Source of the DNA: Candidatus Eisenbergiella merdavium
GTDB lineage: Bacteria > Bacillota > Clostridia > Lachnospirales > Lachnospiraceae
Assembly (NCBI GenBank): GCA_019119595.1
Contig: DWWS01000027.1
Coordinates: forward strand, 39,747 to 103,746
Length of the DNA: 64,000 bases
Direction: 5' to 3'
The notes under the pieces: model-generated
Database searches by the model: none
What the model saw: the letters and a program-made list of their open reading frames with translations, nothing else
Told to the model about the DNA's origin: nothing
Program-made: the position numbers and the translations under genes
In this document: in pieces, positions 16,008 through 24,570 of the stretch
Numbering within the stretch: the stretch's first letter is position 1
Layout of the letters: every line of letters starts with the position of its first letter

Positions 16008-16091
16008 TCTTTTTCTGTGTTAGGCTTGATATACAGATCTGTACGAAGAAGCATGAGAAAGCATAAAAGAACATTTCAAACGGAGGTTTTT

Positions 16092-16826
16092 ATGGAAAAA
16101 TGATGATTCTTGTTGTGGACGGCTGCGCGCCGGAGTATCTGACCGAGGAGACGGCTCCGGATCTTTTCCGTCTGGCCCGGGAGAATGGCTTCGCTAAAAT
16201 CGTGGAAAGCCAGATGCCTTCCGTCACCAATGTAAACCATGCCTGCATCCTTTCCGGGCTCTGCCCGAAGGATACCGGGGTTGTGGGAAATTATTACTAT
16301 GATCCGGCTACCGGCGGAGAGGGCTTTATAGAAGAGCGCGGATTCATGCAGGCCGAAACCATTCTTCAGGCATATCGGAAGGCCGGCGGAAGCACTGCGC
16401 TTTTCACCGTCAAGGGAAAGGTTCTCGGCGTATACGGCGAGGGGGCGGATATCGGGCTCAGTGCCCAGGATCCGGATGAAGAGCTGGTAAAAGCCCTCAG
16501 CCTTCCCCCCGCTCCCCCCATCCACTCCGCCCGGAGCACGGAATGGATTCTGCAGGCGGCCCTTTCCTGCATGGAAAAATACTCCCCGGATCTTATGTAC
16601 TGCACCAATAATGATTTCATTTTTCATCACTACGCGCCCGGAACGCCGCAGGCGAAGCAGCAGATCGCCTATGTCAACGAATATGTACGCAGGATCCATG
16701 AGCTGGAGCCGCAACGGCAGATTTATATTACGGCGGATCCCCCTTCTTGCTATCCATTCGCAGGCGGACGAAAGCCAGTACCGGTACAGCAAGGATATTG
16801 CCGCCATCGCTCTGCGCCGCATCTGA
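16092..16826 (+). pseudogene. Phosphonoacetate hydrolase-like (alkaline phosphatase superfamily) gene, broken
   Basis: The readable frame from 16100 encodes MILVVDGCAPEYL, then VTNVNHACILSGLCPKDTGV and TNNDFIFHHYAPGTPQAKQQ, matching phosphonoacetate hydrolases. Three defects are visible. The ATG with a good GGAGG site (16092) runs into a stop after three codons, as if one A were lost from a five-A run. The frame collapses after QIYITAD near 16738, where family members continue with HGM. The tail SQYRYSKDIAAIALRR follows in another frame. About half of the usual length is missing. Confidence 0.7.
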
Positions 16827-16842
16827 TACAGGAGGAAGCACC

Positions 16843-16905
16843 ATGAAAAAAATCACGAAAAAAAGAAAGGGCTGCCGCCATTTTCTTTCCTGTTCTCATA
16901 AATAA
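16843..16905 (+). pseudogene. 20-codon stub of a following gene
   Basis: A strong ribosome site (CAGGAGGAAGCACC) precedes an ATG that encodes MKKITKKRKGC and stops after 20 codons. The lysine-rich start looks like the beginning of a signal peptide of a lost downstream gene. It follows the broken hydrolase by 16 bases, as in an operon. Confidence 0.45.
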
Positions 16906-16959
16906 GTTTTCCCCGCAACATTCCGGAAAGCTCATGCGCCTCTTTAACCGGCGGCGGAC

Positions 16960-17441
16960 TTACAGGTTCATCCCCTCAACCCAGGAGGAAACCTCCTGCG
17001 CGGACGCTGCGCCGCTCAGCCTCTTTCCGGGCAGCACCCTTGCCGCCGGACAGCTTTTCTGCAGAATGGAGGCCGTTTTCCCCATTCCGCTGCCGCCGGA
17101 GGTAGCAAAGGGAACCACCGTTTTGCCGGAAAGATCATAGCTCTCCAAAAAAGTCTGAACGATCCGGGGCGCTTCGTACCACCAGATAGGAAAACCAATG
17201 AATACCACATCATACCGGGCCATATCCTCCACAGCGCCCGCGATGGCCGGCCGGGACGCCTTGTCGTTCATCTCCCTGCTGCTCCGGCTCTGCCGGTCGT
17301 TCCAGTCCAGATCCGCATCGGTATAAGAAACGGCGGGCCTGATCTCATACAGCTCTCCTCCGACCCCGCCTGCGCCAGTGTGTCCGCCAGCCGTGCGGTC
17401 ACGCCGCTGGCAGAAAAATACGCGACTAAAATTTTGCTCAT
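16960..17441 (-). pseudogene. Flavodoxin with a single frameshift
   Basis: MSKILVAYFSASGVTARLAD (start 17441) is a flavodoxin FMN-phosphate loop. Sixteen or so codons later, near 17361-17370 in a G/C run, the frame shifts. The rest (ELYEIRPAVSYTDADLDW, then VFIGFPIWWYEAPRIV, VVPFATSGGSGMGK) continues in another frame to the stop at 16960. All parts of a complete short flavodoxin are present, so either one base is lost or it is a sequencing error. Confidence 0.8.
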
Positions 17442-17475
17442 GCTCTCTTCCTCCGTTTCGTTTTCATTCAGTATA

Positions 17476-18168
17476 TCACTTTTCCTGATGATTGGAATAA
17501 GAAATCTTCCGTTTCCTGTTATATACATACATTCCAAACGAAACAACAGCCATAAGCGCCATAAGCATTCCTGAGATCCAGAAGGCAGGAGAACCGGGAT
17601 CTTTTATGCTTGCTCCAAAAATCGTAGACAACACAACGCCCGGCGTTGTTCCCAGGATGCCTCCTGCCAGGTAACAGGAAAAAGGAATTTTCACAGCGCC
17701 AAGATAAAGGCTTACGACATCCCCGGGCAGGAAACAGAACGTGCGCAAAAGAAAGGAAAGAAAAACAGGATTTTCTCTCTGGCCCGAACAAATATCCTTC
17801 AATTTCGGATATTTCTCTGACAGGCTGTCTATCAGGCCGGAGCCGGAAAAGCGTCCGATCCAATAAGGGATCATAAGGGTAACAGCCCGGCCCATAAAAT
17901 TTACCAGCAAAGCCAGAGGCGTCCGGAACAGATGCCCCGTCGCGATCTGGAGGACAGCGATCGGGAATACAAAGGACGCGCTTTTCAAAGCATATAAAAG
18001 CAGAATGACCACAGCCGCTGCAAGTGGAGATTCCGGCGTATAATCCAGAACCGTCTGTACGGTTATCTCTTTCCCGGATGCAAAAAGCAGAATGATCAAT
18101 ATGGCACAGACCGCCAACGGCAGGAATTTCAGAACCGTATGTGATTTTTTATGCTTATGAGGTTCCAT
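17476..18168 (-). CDS. TVP38/TMEM64 (DedA-like) membrane protein
   Basis: The 230-aa protein has about six membrane segments and the family core: SASFVFPIAVLQIATGHLF near 76, LLVNFMGRAVTLMIPYWIGR near 104, and LLRTFCFLPGDVVSLYLGA near 148. I chose the ATG at 18168 (MEPHKHKKSHT) with GGGGAATGATTCT in front. The family is implicated in lipid scrambling or transport, but no substrate is established here. It is divergent from a TetR gene and upstream on the same strand lie the radical SAM and channel genes. Confidence 0.88.
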   Translation of the reverse strand: MEPHKHKKSHTVLKFLPLAVCAILIILLFASGKEITVQTVLDYTPESPLAAAVVILLLYALKSASFVFPIAVLQIATGHLFRTPLALLVNFMGRAVTLMIPYWIGRFSGSGLIDSLSEKYPKLKDICSGQRENPVFLSFLLRTFCFLPGDVVSLYLGAVKIPFSCYLAGGILGTTPGVVLSTIFGASIKDPGSPAFWISGMLMALMAVVSFGMYVYNRKRKISYSNHQEK

Positions 18169-18232
18169 AGAATCATTCCCCGTATATGATCGACCAGTCT
18201 CAAAAAATGAAAAAATGGAATATCTGCGTATA

Positions 18233-18261
18233 TTGAAAACAATGTCGGATTTTTGTATAAT
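18233..18261 (+). promoter_or_regulatory. Promoter of the TetR gene
   Basis: TTGAAA (18233-18238) and perfect TATAAT (18256-18261) are 17 bases apart. Its position rules out start codons before about 18268. Confidence 0.75.
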
Positions 18262-18291
18262 GACTCCAATATGATCTTGGAGGTAGCTTTT

Positions 18292-18858
18292 TTGAATCGG
18301 ACGAAAAAAGCCATGAGCGACGTATTCTGGCAGCTTCTGGAGGAAAAACCCTACAGCAAAATCACAGTGCAGAATATCGTAGAACGCTGCCAGGTAAACC
18401 GGAATACATTTTACTACCATTTTAAAGATATCCCTGATCTTGCCGAGTATTCCATTAAGGCATGGACGGACCAGGTGATCCAGAACAACTGCGAATTTGG
18501 CACTCTCATAAGCTGTGTTACCCCTATCGCACAGGAGCTTATGAAGCGCAGGACTGCGTTCATCCATATTTACCGTTCCGCCCATCGGGAAGCGGCGATC
18601 CGTTATCTGAATGAGATCAGTTCTTATATCGTGCAGTCATACATAGACACCGCGATCCATAAAAACGGCCTCCCGTCAGAGAACAGCTCTATCGTTGCCA
18701 AAGTCTACAAATGTACCTTTGCCGGTATTATTCTGGACTGGCTGGATGCAGGAGCTTCTTATGACCTCCCCGATTTCTGTGAAAAGATGTGTGTCTCTTT
18801 CGCGGGGGCGGGCAAAAGGGCGCTCCTTGGCCAGTCAGAAGAATCCTGCGGCTGTTAG
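18292..18858 (+). CDS. TetR-family transcription regulator
   Basis: The 188-aa protein has an N-terminal TetR helix-turn-helix, KITVQNIVERCQVNRNTFYY near residues 22-41, and a helical ligand domain after it. I place the start at TTG 18292, because GGAGG (18279-18283) is correctly spaced for it. The ATG at 18271 has no ribosome site and sits almost at the expected transcript start. It is divergent from the TVP38 gene and its stop overlaps the convergent radical SAM gene by 4 bases. It probably controls its neighbours. Confidence 0.85.
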   Translation: MNRTKKAMSDVFWQLLEEKPYSKITVQNIVERCQVNRNTFYYHFKDIPDLAEYSIKAWTDQVIQNNCEFGTLISCVTPIAQELMKRRTAFIHIYRSAHREAAIRYLNEISSYIVQSYIDTAIHKNGLPSENSSIVAKVYKCTFAGIILDWLDAGASYDLPDFCEKMCVSFAGAGKRALLGQSEESCGC

Positions 18859-20216
18859 ATCACCGTGTTTTGCTTTTTGTTTCTGTCGCTCTTATCCCAA
18901 AGCTCGTCCGCCACGGGCTTCCAGTTTTCCGCATAGCGGTCGCATTTGGCGCAGAGGTGCTCCACGCTTTCCGGGGATTGCAGATCCGTGGAATGCGCTC
19001 CGGCGCAGGAAACCATTTCACGAAGCTTTTCCGGGTTTTCAAGCATCGGGCAGGGGCGCAGCATGTTCTCATTAAAGGGCTGGCCCTTGTGGTAAGCCAT
19101 CATCATGGGGGATCGCAGCGCCTCCAGCAGTGTTTTTTCCCGGATATTGGAATCCGAATAATGGATAAATACGCAGGGGTCAATATCTCCGTTCGCATTG
19201 ATATGAAGATACCGGTGCCCTCCCGCGATACAGCCGCCCACATACTCAGCGTCATTCTGGAAATCCATGGCAAACAGGGGCTTTCTGGCACGATAGCTGC
19301 GGATTTTGTCATAAGTGCCCTTACGCTGGTCAGGCGAAGGCATCAGCTCCGGGACAGCGTCATTTCCTACGGGCATGTAATGGAAATACCAGATGAACCA
19401 CGCGCCCATCTCGATCAGCCTGTCCAGATATTCCTCGGAGGTGATGGATTCATAATTTGCGCTGGTATAGCAGGAAGAAATCCCGTATATCAGTTTTTTG
19501 CTCCGAAGCAGCTCAAGCGCCCGGATCACCTTCCGGTAAACGCCGCTGCCGCGCCTTCCGTCTGTGGCCTCCTCAAAGCCCTCCAGGGAGATCGCGGGAA
19601 CAAAATTCCCCACCCGGAGCATTTCATCCGCAAAATCCTCATCGATCAGTGTTGCGTTTGTAAAGCACAGGAACACGCAGTCCGAGTGCTTCTCACACAG
19701 CCGGATCAGATCCTTTTTGCGGACTAACGGCTCCCCGCCGGTATAGATGTACATATAGACGCCAAGCTCCTTGCCCTGACGGATGATATCGTCGATCTCA
19801 TCACAGGTCAGATTCAGCCTGTTCCCATATTCCGCGGCCCAGCAGCCGGTACAGTGGAGGTTGCAGGCGGAGGTGGGATCAAGCAGGATCGCCCAGGGGA
19901 TATTGCAGTCATATTTTCTGCGCAGCTCTTCCTCCTTCGGCCATCCGATCAGCCCGGCATTGATAAAAAAGTTTACCGCCAGCGTTCTTGTCACATTCGG
20001 GTCAACATCCGTAAAAAGCCGGCGCACGTAGGAATAATAAGGATGCTCCGGGTTTGTGATGACTTCCCGAATGATCTTTCTCTGAGAAACAAACTCATCT
20101 CCGGCAAATTTATCCGCCCAGTCCATGATCCTGAGCATATTCTTCTCCGGATCCCTGTAAATATAATGGAACGCCTGTTCCAGACCAAATTTTTTCAATG
20201 TTGTTGATGCGTTCAT
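18855..20216 (-). CDS. Radical SAM protein with SPASM-like C-terminus
   Basis: The 453-aa protein carries the cluster motif CNLHCTGCW near residue 118, then YIYTGGEPLVRKKDL near 157. The tail has further cysteines (GGCIAGGHRYLHINANGD near 338, CPMLE near 396, CAKCDRYAEN near 429), consistent with SPASM-type auxiliary cluster binding. Such enzymes modify peptides, lipids or sugars. The neighbouring TVP38 membrane protein and TM-helix channel suggest membrane-lipid chemistry, but the substrate is not readable. The ATG at 20216 has AGGAGATAAGA in front. Confidence 0.85.
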   Translation of the reverse strand: MNASTTLKKFGLEQAFHYIYRDPEKNMLRIMDWADKFAGDEFVSQRKIIREVITNPEHPYYSYVRRLFTDVDPNVTRTLAVNFFINAGLIGWPKEEELRRKYDCNIPWAILLDPTSACNLHCTGCWAAEYGNRLNLTCDEIDDIIRQGKELGVYMYIYTGGEPLVRKKDLIRLCEKHSDCVFLCFTNATLIDEDFADEMLRVGNFVPAISLEGFEEATDGRRGSGVYRKVIRALELLRSKKLIYGISSCYTSANYESITSEEYLDRLIEMGAWFIWYFHYMPVGNDAVPELMPSPDQRKGTYDKIRSYRARKPLFAMDFQNDAEYVGGCIAGGHRYLHINANGDIDPCVFIHYSDSNIREKTLLEALRSPMMMAYHKGQPFNENMLRPCPMLENPEKLREMVSCAGAHSTDLQSPESVEHLCAKCDRYAENWKPVADELWDKSDRNKKQNTVI

Positions 20217-20243
20217 GTATCTTATCTCCTCTTTTGCCGTATC

Positions 20244-21434
20244 TCATTTATCGCCTTCATCCTCTGTCAGGCAGGTATCCTCCAGTTTTTTCAGGACTTT
20301 TCCCGCAAAGTCCCTGCCGCCTGTGCCGAAGGAAATGGCAAACGCTGTCGCAAGAGCCGCAAGGATCAGGATAAACGCAGTATTCACCAGCTCCTTTGCA
20401 ATCCCAAGCTCATTCAGTATCATAAAGACGCCGACGACGGAAACCGCCGTCCTGCAGACAAGCGCCAGTACGGTGTGGCCGTTTCCGGATAACGCTTTCC
20501 CGATCAGCCCGTTACATATATAACATATGAGCAGGATCAGAGCGGCTGCCAGGACAGAGGGCATATAACCGATCACCGCGTTCCCGATACCGGTAAGGAC
20601 ATCCAGATGCAGCACGCCGAAGCTCTCTACGATAAAGAATATCACCATGATGATCCGTACAATGGTTCCGACGGCCTTTGACAAAATAAAGGCCCTTCCC
20701 CTCTCATCCAGATGCTCGGAAAGCTTTGCGTCAAAGCCGGCAGAAGCGATCAGGTTTTCCACGATATTTCCCGAAAATCTGGCCGCCATGCAGCCGATGA
20801 TGATAATGACCAGAGCGGCAAGGATATTGGGGATAAAGGCAAAGATCTCATCAAGCATTTGAATGGCCGGATCGGAAACCGCCTGAATGTTCAGCACCTG
20901 GAGGGCTGCTATGAGGACCGGGATCAGGATCAGCACATATACGATGTATGCCAGCGTATCGGACAGCCTGCCCGTATCCGTAACCCGGATTCCCGCTTTT
21001 TCCTGCAGGGTATTCACTTTCAGGCGGTCAAATACCGGAATCAGAAGCTCACGTACCAGCCTTGCGATAAAGAACCCTACCCATACCACAAGCACTGCCG
21101 CAAGGATGTTTGGCAGGTAGCCCCACAGGGTATCCAGAAGCTTCAGGATCGGGGAAGCTGCCTCCCCCAGGCCAAGGCTTTCAAAGATTCCCGGAACAAA
21201 GAGAAGAAAAACAAACAGGTGGGCGAGTTTTCCGATAAACTCCGCGTTTTTTTCATTTTCCCCTGAAGCGGACGGCCTCTGACGGAGCATGGCGCTCCAC
21301 TTTGTTTTGGTAAAAAGCTTTACGACCAGCGACCTGACAATAGCCGCCGTGATAAATGCAAGCAGCAGGATCAGCACGGCTTTGATAACCGCCCAGATTC
21401 CGCTGCCCAAAAGTGACGTAAACATTTCGTTCAT
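20244..21434 (-). CDS. Membrane protein with mechanosensitive-channel TM-helix repeats
   Basis: The 396-aa protein has at least eight hydrophobic segments. Four copies of a recognisable unit appear: LLDTLWGYLPNILAAVLVVW near 100, MLDEIFAFIPNILAALVIII near 193, GIGNAVIGYMPSVLAAALIL near 285 and the weaker start. This is the conserved TM-helix repeat of CmpX-type proteins; the MscS pore domain is not seen. It is first in a likely operon with the radical SAM and perhaps TVP38 genes. AAGGAGG precedes the ATG. Confidence 0.85.
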   Translation of the reverse strand: MNEMFTSLLGSGIWAVIKAVLILLLAFITAAIVRSLVVKLFTKTKWSAMLRQRPSASGENEKNAEFIGKLAHLFVFLLFVPGIFESLGLGEAASPILKLLDTLWGYLPNILAAVLVVWVGFFIARLVRELLIPVFDRLKVNTLQEKAGIRVTDTGRLSDTLAYIVYVLILIPVLIAALQVLNIQAVSDPAIQMLDEIFAFIPNILAALVIIIIGCMAARFSGNIVENLIASAGFDAKLSEHLDERGRAFILSKAVGTIVRIIMVIFFIVESFGVLHLDVLTGIGNAVIGYMPSVLAAALILLICYICNGLIGKALSGNGHTVLALVCRTAVSVVGVFMILNELGIAKELVNTAFILILAALATAFAISFGTGGRDFAGKVLKKLEDTCLTEDEGDK

Positions 21435-21454
21435 AAGAGAACCTCCTTTGGATG

Positions 21455-21466
21455 AATGAGCTCATT
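21455..21466 (-). promoter_or_regulatory. Palindrome upstream of the channel operon
   Basis: AATGAGCTCATT is a perfect 12-bp palindrome next to a consensus TTGACA box (21469-21474, minus strand). No good -10 box follows at normal distance. It may be a site for the nearby TetR regulator; this is inference. Confidence 0.4.
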
Positions 21467-21595
21467 TTGTCAAATGTTTTTATTTTTGTACTTTACACCT
21501 GTTTTCTGCGCCTGAAAATGGACAAATGAGGCTCAATATCCAAAAACCGGACAAACGCCCTGTTTTTGTCTGGTTTTTATCGGAAGGTAAACGGA

Positions 21596-21624
21596 TTGCG
21601 CCGCCCTTTCTTCCATGCTATACT
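21596..21624 (+). promoter_or_regulatory. Promoter of the rubredoxin-glutamate synthase gene
   Basis: TTGCGC (21596-21601) and TATACT (21619-21624) have a 17-base spacer, about 64 bases before the ATG. Confidence 0.6.
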
Positions 21625-21687
21625 GAAGCCAGAAAGACCGAAACAGCAGACAAAGGCCGCCTCACGGCGGCAGAAAGGAAGGGGAAT

Positions 21688-23076
21688 ATGGCAAAATACC
21701 GCTGCAGCGTCTGCGGCTACATCTACGACGAGGAGCAGGAGGGAGCTCCGTTTTCCGGGCTGAAGGAATGTCCCGTCTGCCATCAGAGCGCGGACAGATT
21801 CGCGCTCTGGCAGGAGGAACAGACAAAGGAGGAACGGCCCGCAAGGGAGCTGAAGCTGGACTATCCGAAGGAATTTGTCCGCACCGATCATTCCTGCCGT
21901 TATATGAAGGAGATCCATGAAATGGCGGTAACTGGAAAGAGTATCTCCGCCGCCATGGGAACGCTTCTTCCCATGCCGAACTGGGACGATATCCTCATCC
22001 TGGGAGCGCAGCTCGATCCCATGCCGCTGGAGGAAAACGCGGAGGTCCGTACCACCACGGTGATCGGCCCCAATGCGGCGAAGCCGCTCATCCTGGAGAA
22101 CCCCGTCTACATATCGCATATGTCCTTCGGCGCTCTCTCCAGAGAGGCCAAGGTATCCCTGGCCCGCGGCTCAGCCATGGCACACAGCGCCATGTGCTCC
22201 GGCGAGGGCGGAATCCTCCCGGAGGAAATGCAGGCGGCGGACAAATATATCTTTGAATATGTGGGAAATCTTTACAGCGTGACGCCGGAAAACCTGCGAG
22301 GCGCGGACGCCATCGAGATCAAGATCGGCCAGGGCACCAAGCCCGGCATGGGCGGTCATCTTCCCGGTGAAAAGGTGACGGAGGAGATCAGCCGGATCCG
22401 CAACAAACCTATGGGAAAGGATGTCATCGCTCCCTCCCGCTTCCCGGGAATCGAAACGAAGGAAGATATGAAGGCCCTCGTCAGCCAGCTTAGAATGGCC
22501 TCCGAGGGACGCCCCATCGGCATCAAGATCGCCGCAGGACGCATTGAACGGGATCTGGCCTTCTGCGTATACGCCGAGCCGGATTTCATCACCATCGACG
22601 GCCGCGGCGGCGCGACGGGCTCCTCCCCCATGCTGCTTCGGGATTCGGCCAGCGTTCCCACCGTCTATGCGCTCCACCGCGCCCGGAAGTATCTGGACAG
22701 CATCGGATCGGACATCAGCCTCATCATTACCGGAGGCCTTCGGGTTTCCTCTGATTTTGCGAAGGCCATCGCCATGGGCGCGGACGCCGTAGCAGTAGCC
22801 TCCGCCCCCCTCATTGCCATGGCCTGCCAGCAGTACCGGATCTGCGGAACGGGCATGTGTCCCATGGGCATCGCAACACAGGACGAAGAGCTGCGCGCGC
22901 GGCTGAACCAGGACGCTGCGGCGGCAAGGGTGGCAAATTTCCTGAACGTCTCCTTATCCGAGCTGAAAATGTTCGCCCGCATCACCGGCCACGCCGATCT
23001 GCATGACCTTTCCGTGGAGGATCTGTGCACCGTCAGCAGGGAGATCAGCGAATTTACGGACATTCCTCATGCCTGA
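21688..23076 (+). CDS. Rubredoxin-glutamate synthase FMN-domain fusion protein
   Basis: The 462-aa protein begins with a rubredoxin-like iron site, CSVCGYIYDEEQEG and ECPVCHQS (residues 5-36). The rest is the FMN-binding glutamate synthase central domain: NPVYISHMSFGALSREAK near 132, KIGQGTKPGMGGHLPG near 212 and the 3Fe-4S type block CGTGMCPMGIATQ near 389. No amidotransferase domain is present. Such archaeal-type proteins may make glutamate with reduced rubredoxin or ferredoxin, or oxidise another amine; the reaction here is not known. The ATG at 21688 has AAGGAAGGGG upstream. Confidence 0.88.
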   Translation: MAKYRCSVCGYIYDEEQEGAPFSGLKECPVCHQSADRFALWQEEQTKEERPARELKLDYPKEFVRTDHSCRYMKEIHEMAVTGKSISAAMGTLLPMPNWDDILILGAQLDPMPLEENAEVRTTTVIGPNAAKPLILENPVYISHMSFGALSREAKVSLARGSAMAHSAMCSGEGGILPEEMQAADKYIFEYVGNLYSVTPENLRGADAIEIKIGQGTKPGMGGHLPGEKVTEEISRIRNKPMGKDVIAPSRFPGIETKEDMKALVSQLRMASEGRPIGIKIAAGRIERDLAFCVYAEPDFITIDGRGGATGSSPMLLRDSASVPTVYALHRARKYLDSIGSDISLIITGGLRVSSDFAKAIAMGADAVAVASAPLIAMACQQYRICGTGMCPMGIATQDEELRARLNQDAAAARVANFLNVSLSELKMFARITGHADLHDLSVEDLCTVSREISEFTDIPHA

Positions 23077-23864
23077 TCCTGCCGCAGAACCTCTCTGATC
23101 TTTTCAGCCAGCAGACAGGCGATCACCTCGTTTCCCTTATCCGAAGGATGAAGGCCGTCATAGGTATAGTCGGCGGCCTCCGGCGGATAAGGGTATTCGT
23201 CTCTCTCATGATCCACAGGAACGCCCACATATTCCGGCCACACAAGATCCCGATACCCCTCTGCCGTCTTTACCCGCTTAAAGCGCACTGCCGTCTCCGG
23301 GGAAAAGCCGGAAAGACCGTGCAGATCCAATACCGGAATACCCTCGTTTCTACAGGTTTCAAAAATACCCTTTGCGATATCGCAGAGCCTCTGCCCCTGA
23401 TCCGGCACATAGCTTCCATGCGCATGGTTCATCGGATCCAGGATATAGACAAAATCTCCCCGCTCCACCGGATTCATCACGATGACTTTTCCATTCGGAC
23501 CCGCCTGTCTGATATGGGAAAGAAGGACGCCCAGGTTTCCCAGAATGGTGCCCTCTCTCATTGTTCTAAAATCCTCTTCTGTTCCAAGCGGAACCCCTCC
23601 GTGCCAGTCGTTGGTTCCCAGAAGAACCGTATACAGCTCTGCCTCCGGAAGCTCCGCCTCCAGCCAGTCCGGTGTCGCGGAACCGTTTCTTCCAAGATTG
23701 ATCACGGTCAGCCCTCCCACCTTCCTGGCGGTTCTGCTGACGTAACCTTCCTTCACCCGGCCTCCTGTTTCGTCCGGATGATCGTTCAGATAGGTGAATG
23801 AATCCCCGATCGCGCACCAGCGGATTGAGCCGTTTTTTCTTTGTGTGCTGGTTTGAGTGTCCAT
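23067..23864 (-). CDS. SGNH/GDSL-family hydrolase
   Basis: The 265-aa esterase-like protein has the catalytic serine block CAIGDSFTYLND near 18, the Gly and Asn blocks NLGRNGSATPDW and LLGTNDWHGG near 55-88, and the Asp-His pair DGLHPSDKG near 240. No signal peptide is seen. Its stop overlaps the convergent glutamate synthase gene by 10 bases. The substrate, probably an acyl or acetyl ester, is unknown. Confidence 0.9.
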   Translation of the reverse strand: MDTQTSTQRKNGSIRWCAIGDSFTYLNDHPDETGGRVKEGYVSRTARKVGGLTVINLGRNGSATPDWLEAELPEAELYTVLLGTNDWHGGVPLGTEEDFRTMREGTILGNLGVLLSHIRQAGPNGKVIVMNPVERGDFVYILDPMNHAHGSYVPDQGQRLCDIAKGIFETCRNEGIPVLDLHGLSGFSPETAVRFKRVKTAEGYRDLVWPEYVGVPVDHERDEYPYPPEAADYTYDGLHPSDKGNEVIACLLAEKIREVLRQDQA

Positions 23865-23887
23865 CTAACAATGCCCTTTCCTTCATG

Positions 23888-23922
23888 GCAAAAAAGGAGC
23901 TCCGTCTTACGGAACTCCTTCT
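23888..23922 (-). terminator. Terminator of the infC-rpmI-rplT operon
   Basis: On the minus strand AGGAGTTCCG pairs with CGGAGCTCCT around a short loop and is followed by six T, 20-odd bases after the rplT stop. Confidence 0.88.
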
Positions 23923-23943
23923 GTTTCTTAAATATCCTGCTTT

Positions 23944-24300
23944 TTATGCGATCTTGGACTTTGCGACCTCAGCCAGCGTAGCAAATCCTTCCGCATCGTT
24001 TACTGCCATCTCGGCAAGCATCTTTCTGTTGATGTCCACGCCGGCCAGCTTCAGACCATGCATGAACTTGCTGTAGGAAAGGCCGTTGATCCTTGCCGCA
24101 GCATTGATACGTGCGATCCAGAGCTGTCTGAACTGACGCTTTCTCTCCTTACGTCCTGCATAGGAGGAGGTGAGCGCTCTCATAACGGACTGCTTCGCAA
24201 TCCTGTACTGCTTGGATCTCGCTCCTCTGTAGCCCTTTGCGAGCTTTAATACTTTATTATGTTTTCTTCTGGCATTCATGCCGCCTTTGATTCTTGCCAT
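23944..24300 (-). CDS. rplT: Ribosomal protein L20
   Basis: The 118-aa protein starts [20 protein letters not shown] and contains [20 protein letters not shown], both diagnostic for L20. It assembles the large subunit and, in Firmicutes, represses its own operon by binding the leader RNA. It is last of three genes, 22 bases after rpmI. Confidence 0.98.
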   Translation of the reverse strand: MARIKGGMNARRKHNKVLKLAKGYRGARSKQYRIAKQSVMRALTSSYAGRKERKRQFRQLWIARINAAARINGLSYSKFMHGLKLAGVDINRKMLAEMAVNDAEGFATLAEVAKSKIA

Positions 24301-24322
24301 CTCTTTAACTCCTCCTTACGAA

Positions 24323-24520
24323 TTATAAATACGGTAAAATCTTCTTCATATTCTTAACATTGGTAGCGTCGGTGATCGCTGCCTGTCTGAGGTTTCTCTT
24401 TCTCTTCGTGGATTTCTTCGTTAAGATATGGCTCTTATAAGCTTTCGCTCTCTTTAACTTGCCCGTTCCGGTAACCTTGAAACGTTTTGCTGCTGACTTG
24501 CTTGTCTTCATTTTCGGCAT
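24323..24520 (-). CDS. rpmI: Ribosomal protein L35
   Basis: The 65-aa basic protein starts [20 protein letters not shown] and ends MKKILPYL, as usual for L35. It lies between infC and rplT with good AGGAGG-type ribosome site (GGAGGATTTTGTT). Confidence 0.98.
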   Translation of the reverse strand: MPKMKTSKSAAKRFKVTGTGKLKRAKAYKSHILTKKSTKRKRNLRQAAITDATNVKNMKKILPYL

Positions 24521-24570
24521 AACAAAATCCTCCTGTATTCATTCCTCAAAATCTATTTTAACTGCACGTG

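Noticed and set aside
18253..18291. Upstream ATG starts for the TetR gene
   Set aside because: They lie in or next to a perfect -10 box; the TTG at 18292 has the ribosome site.
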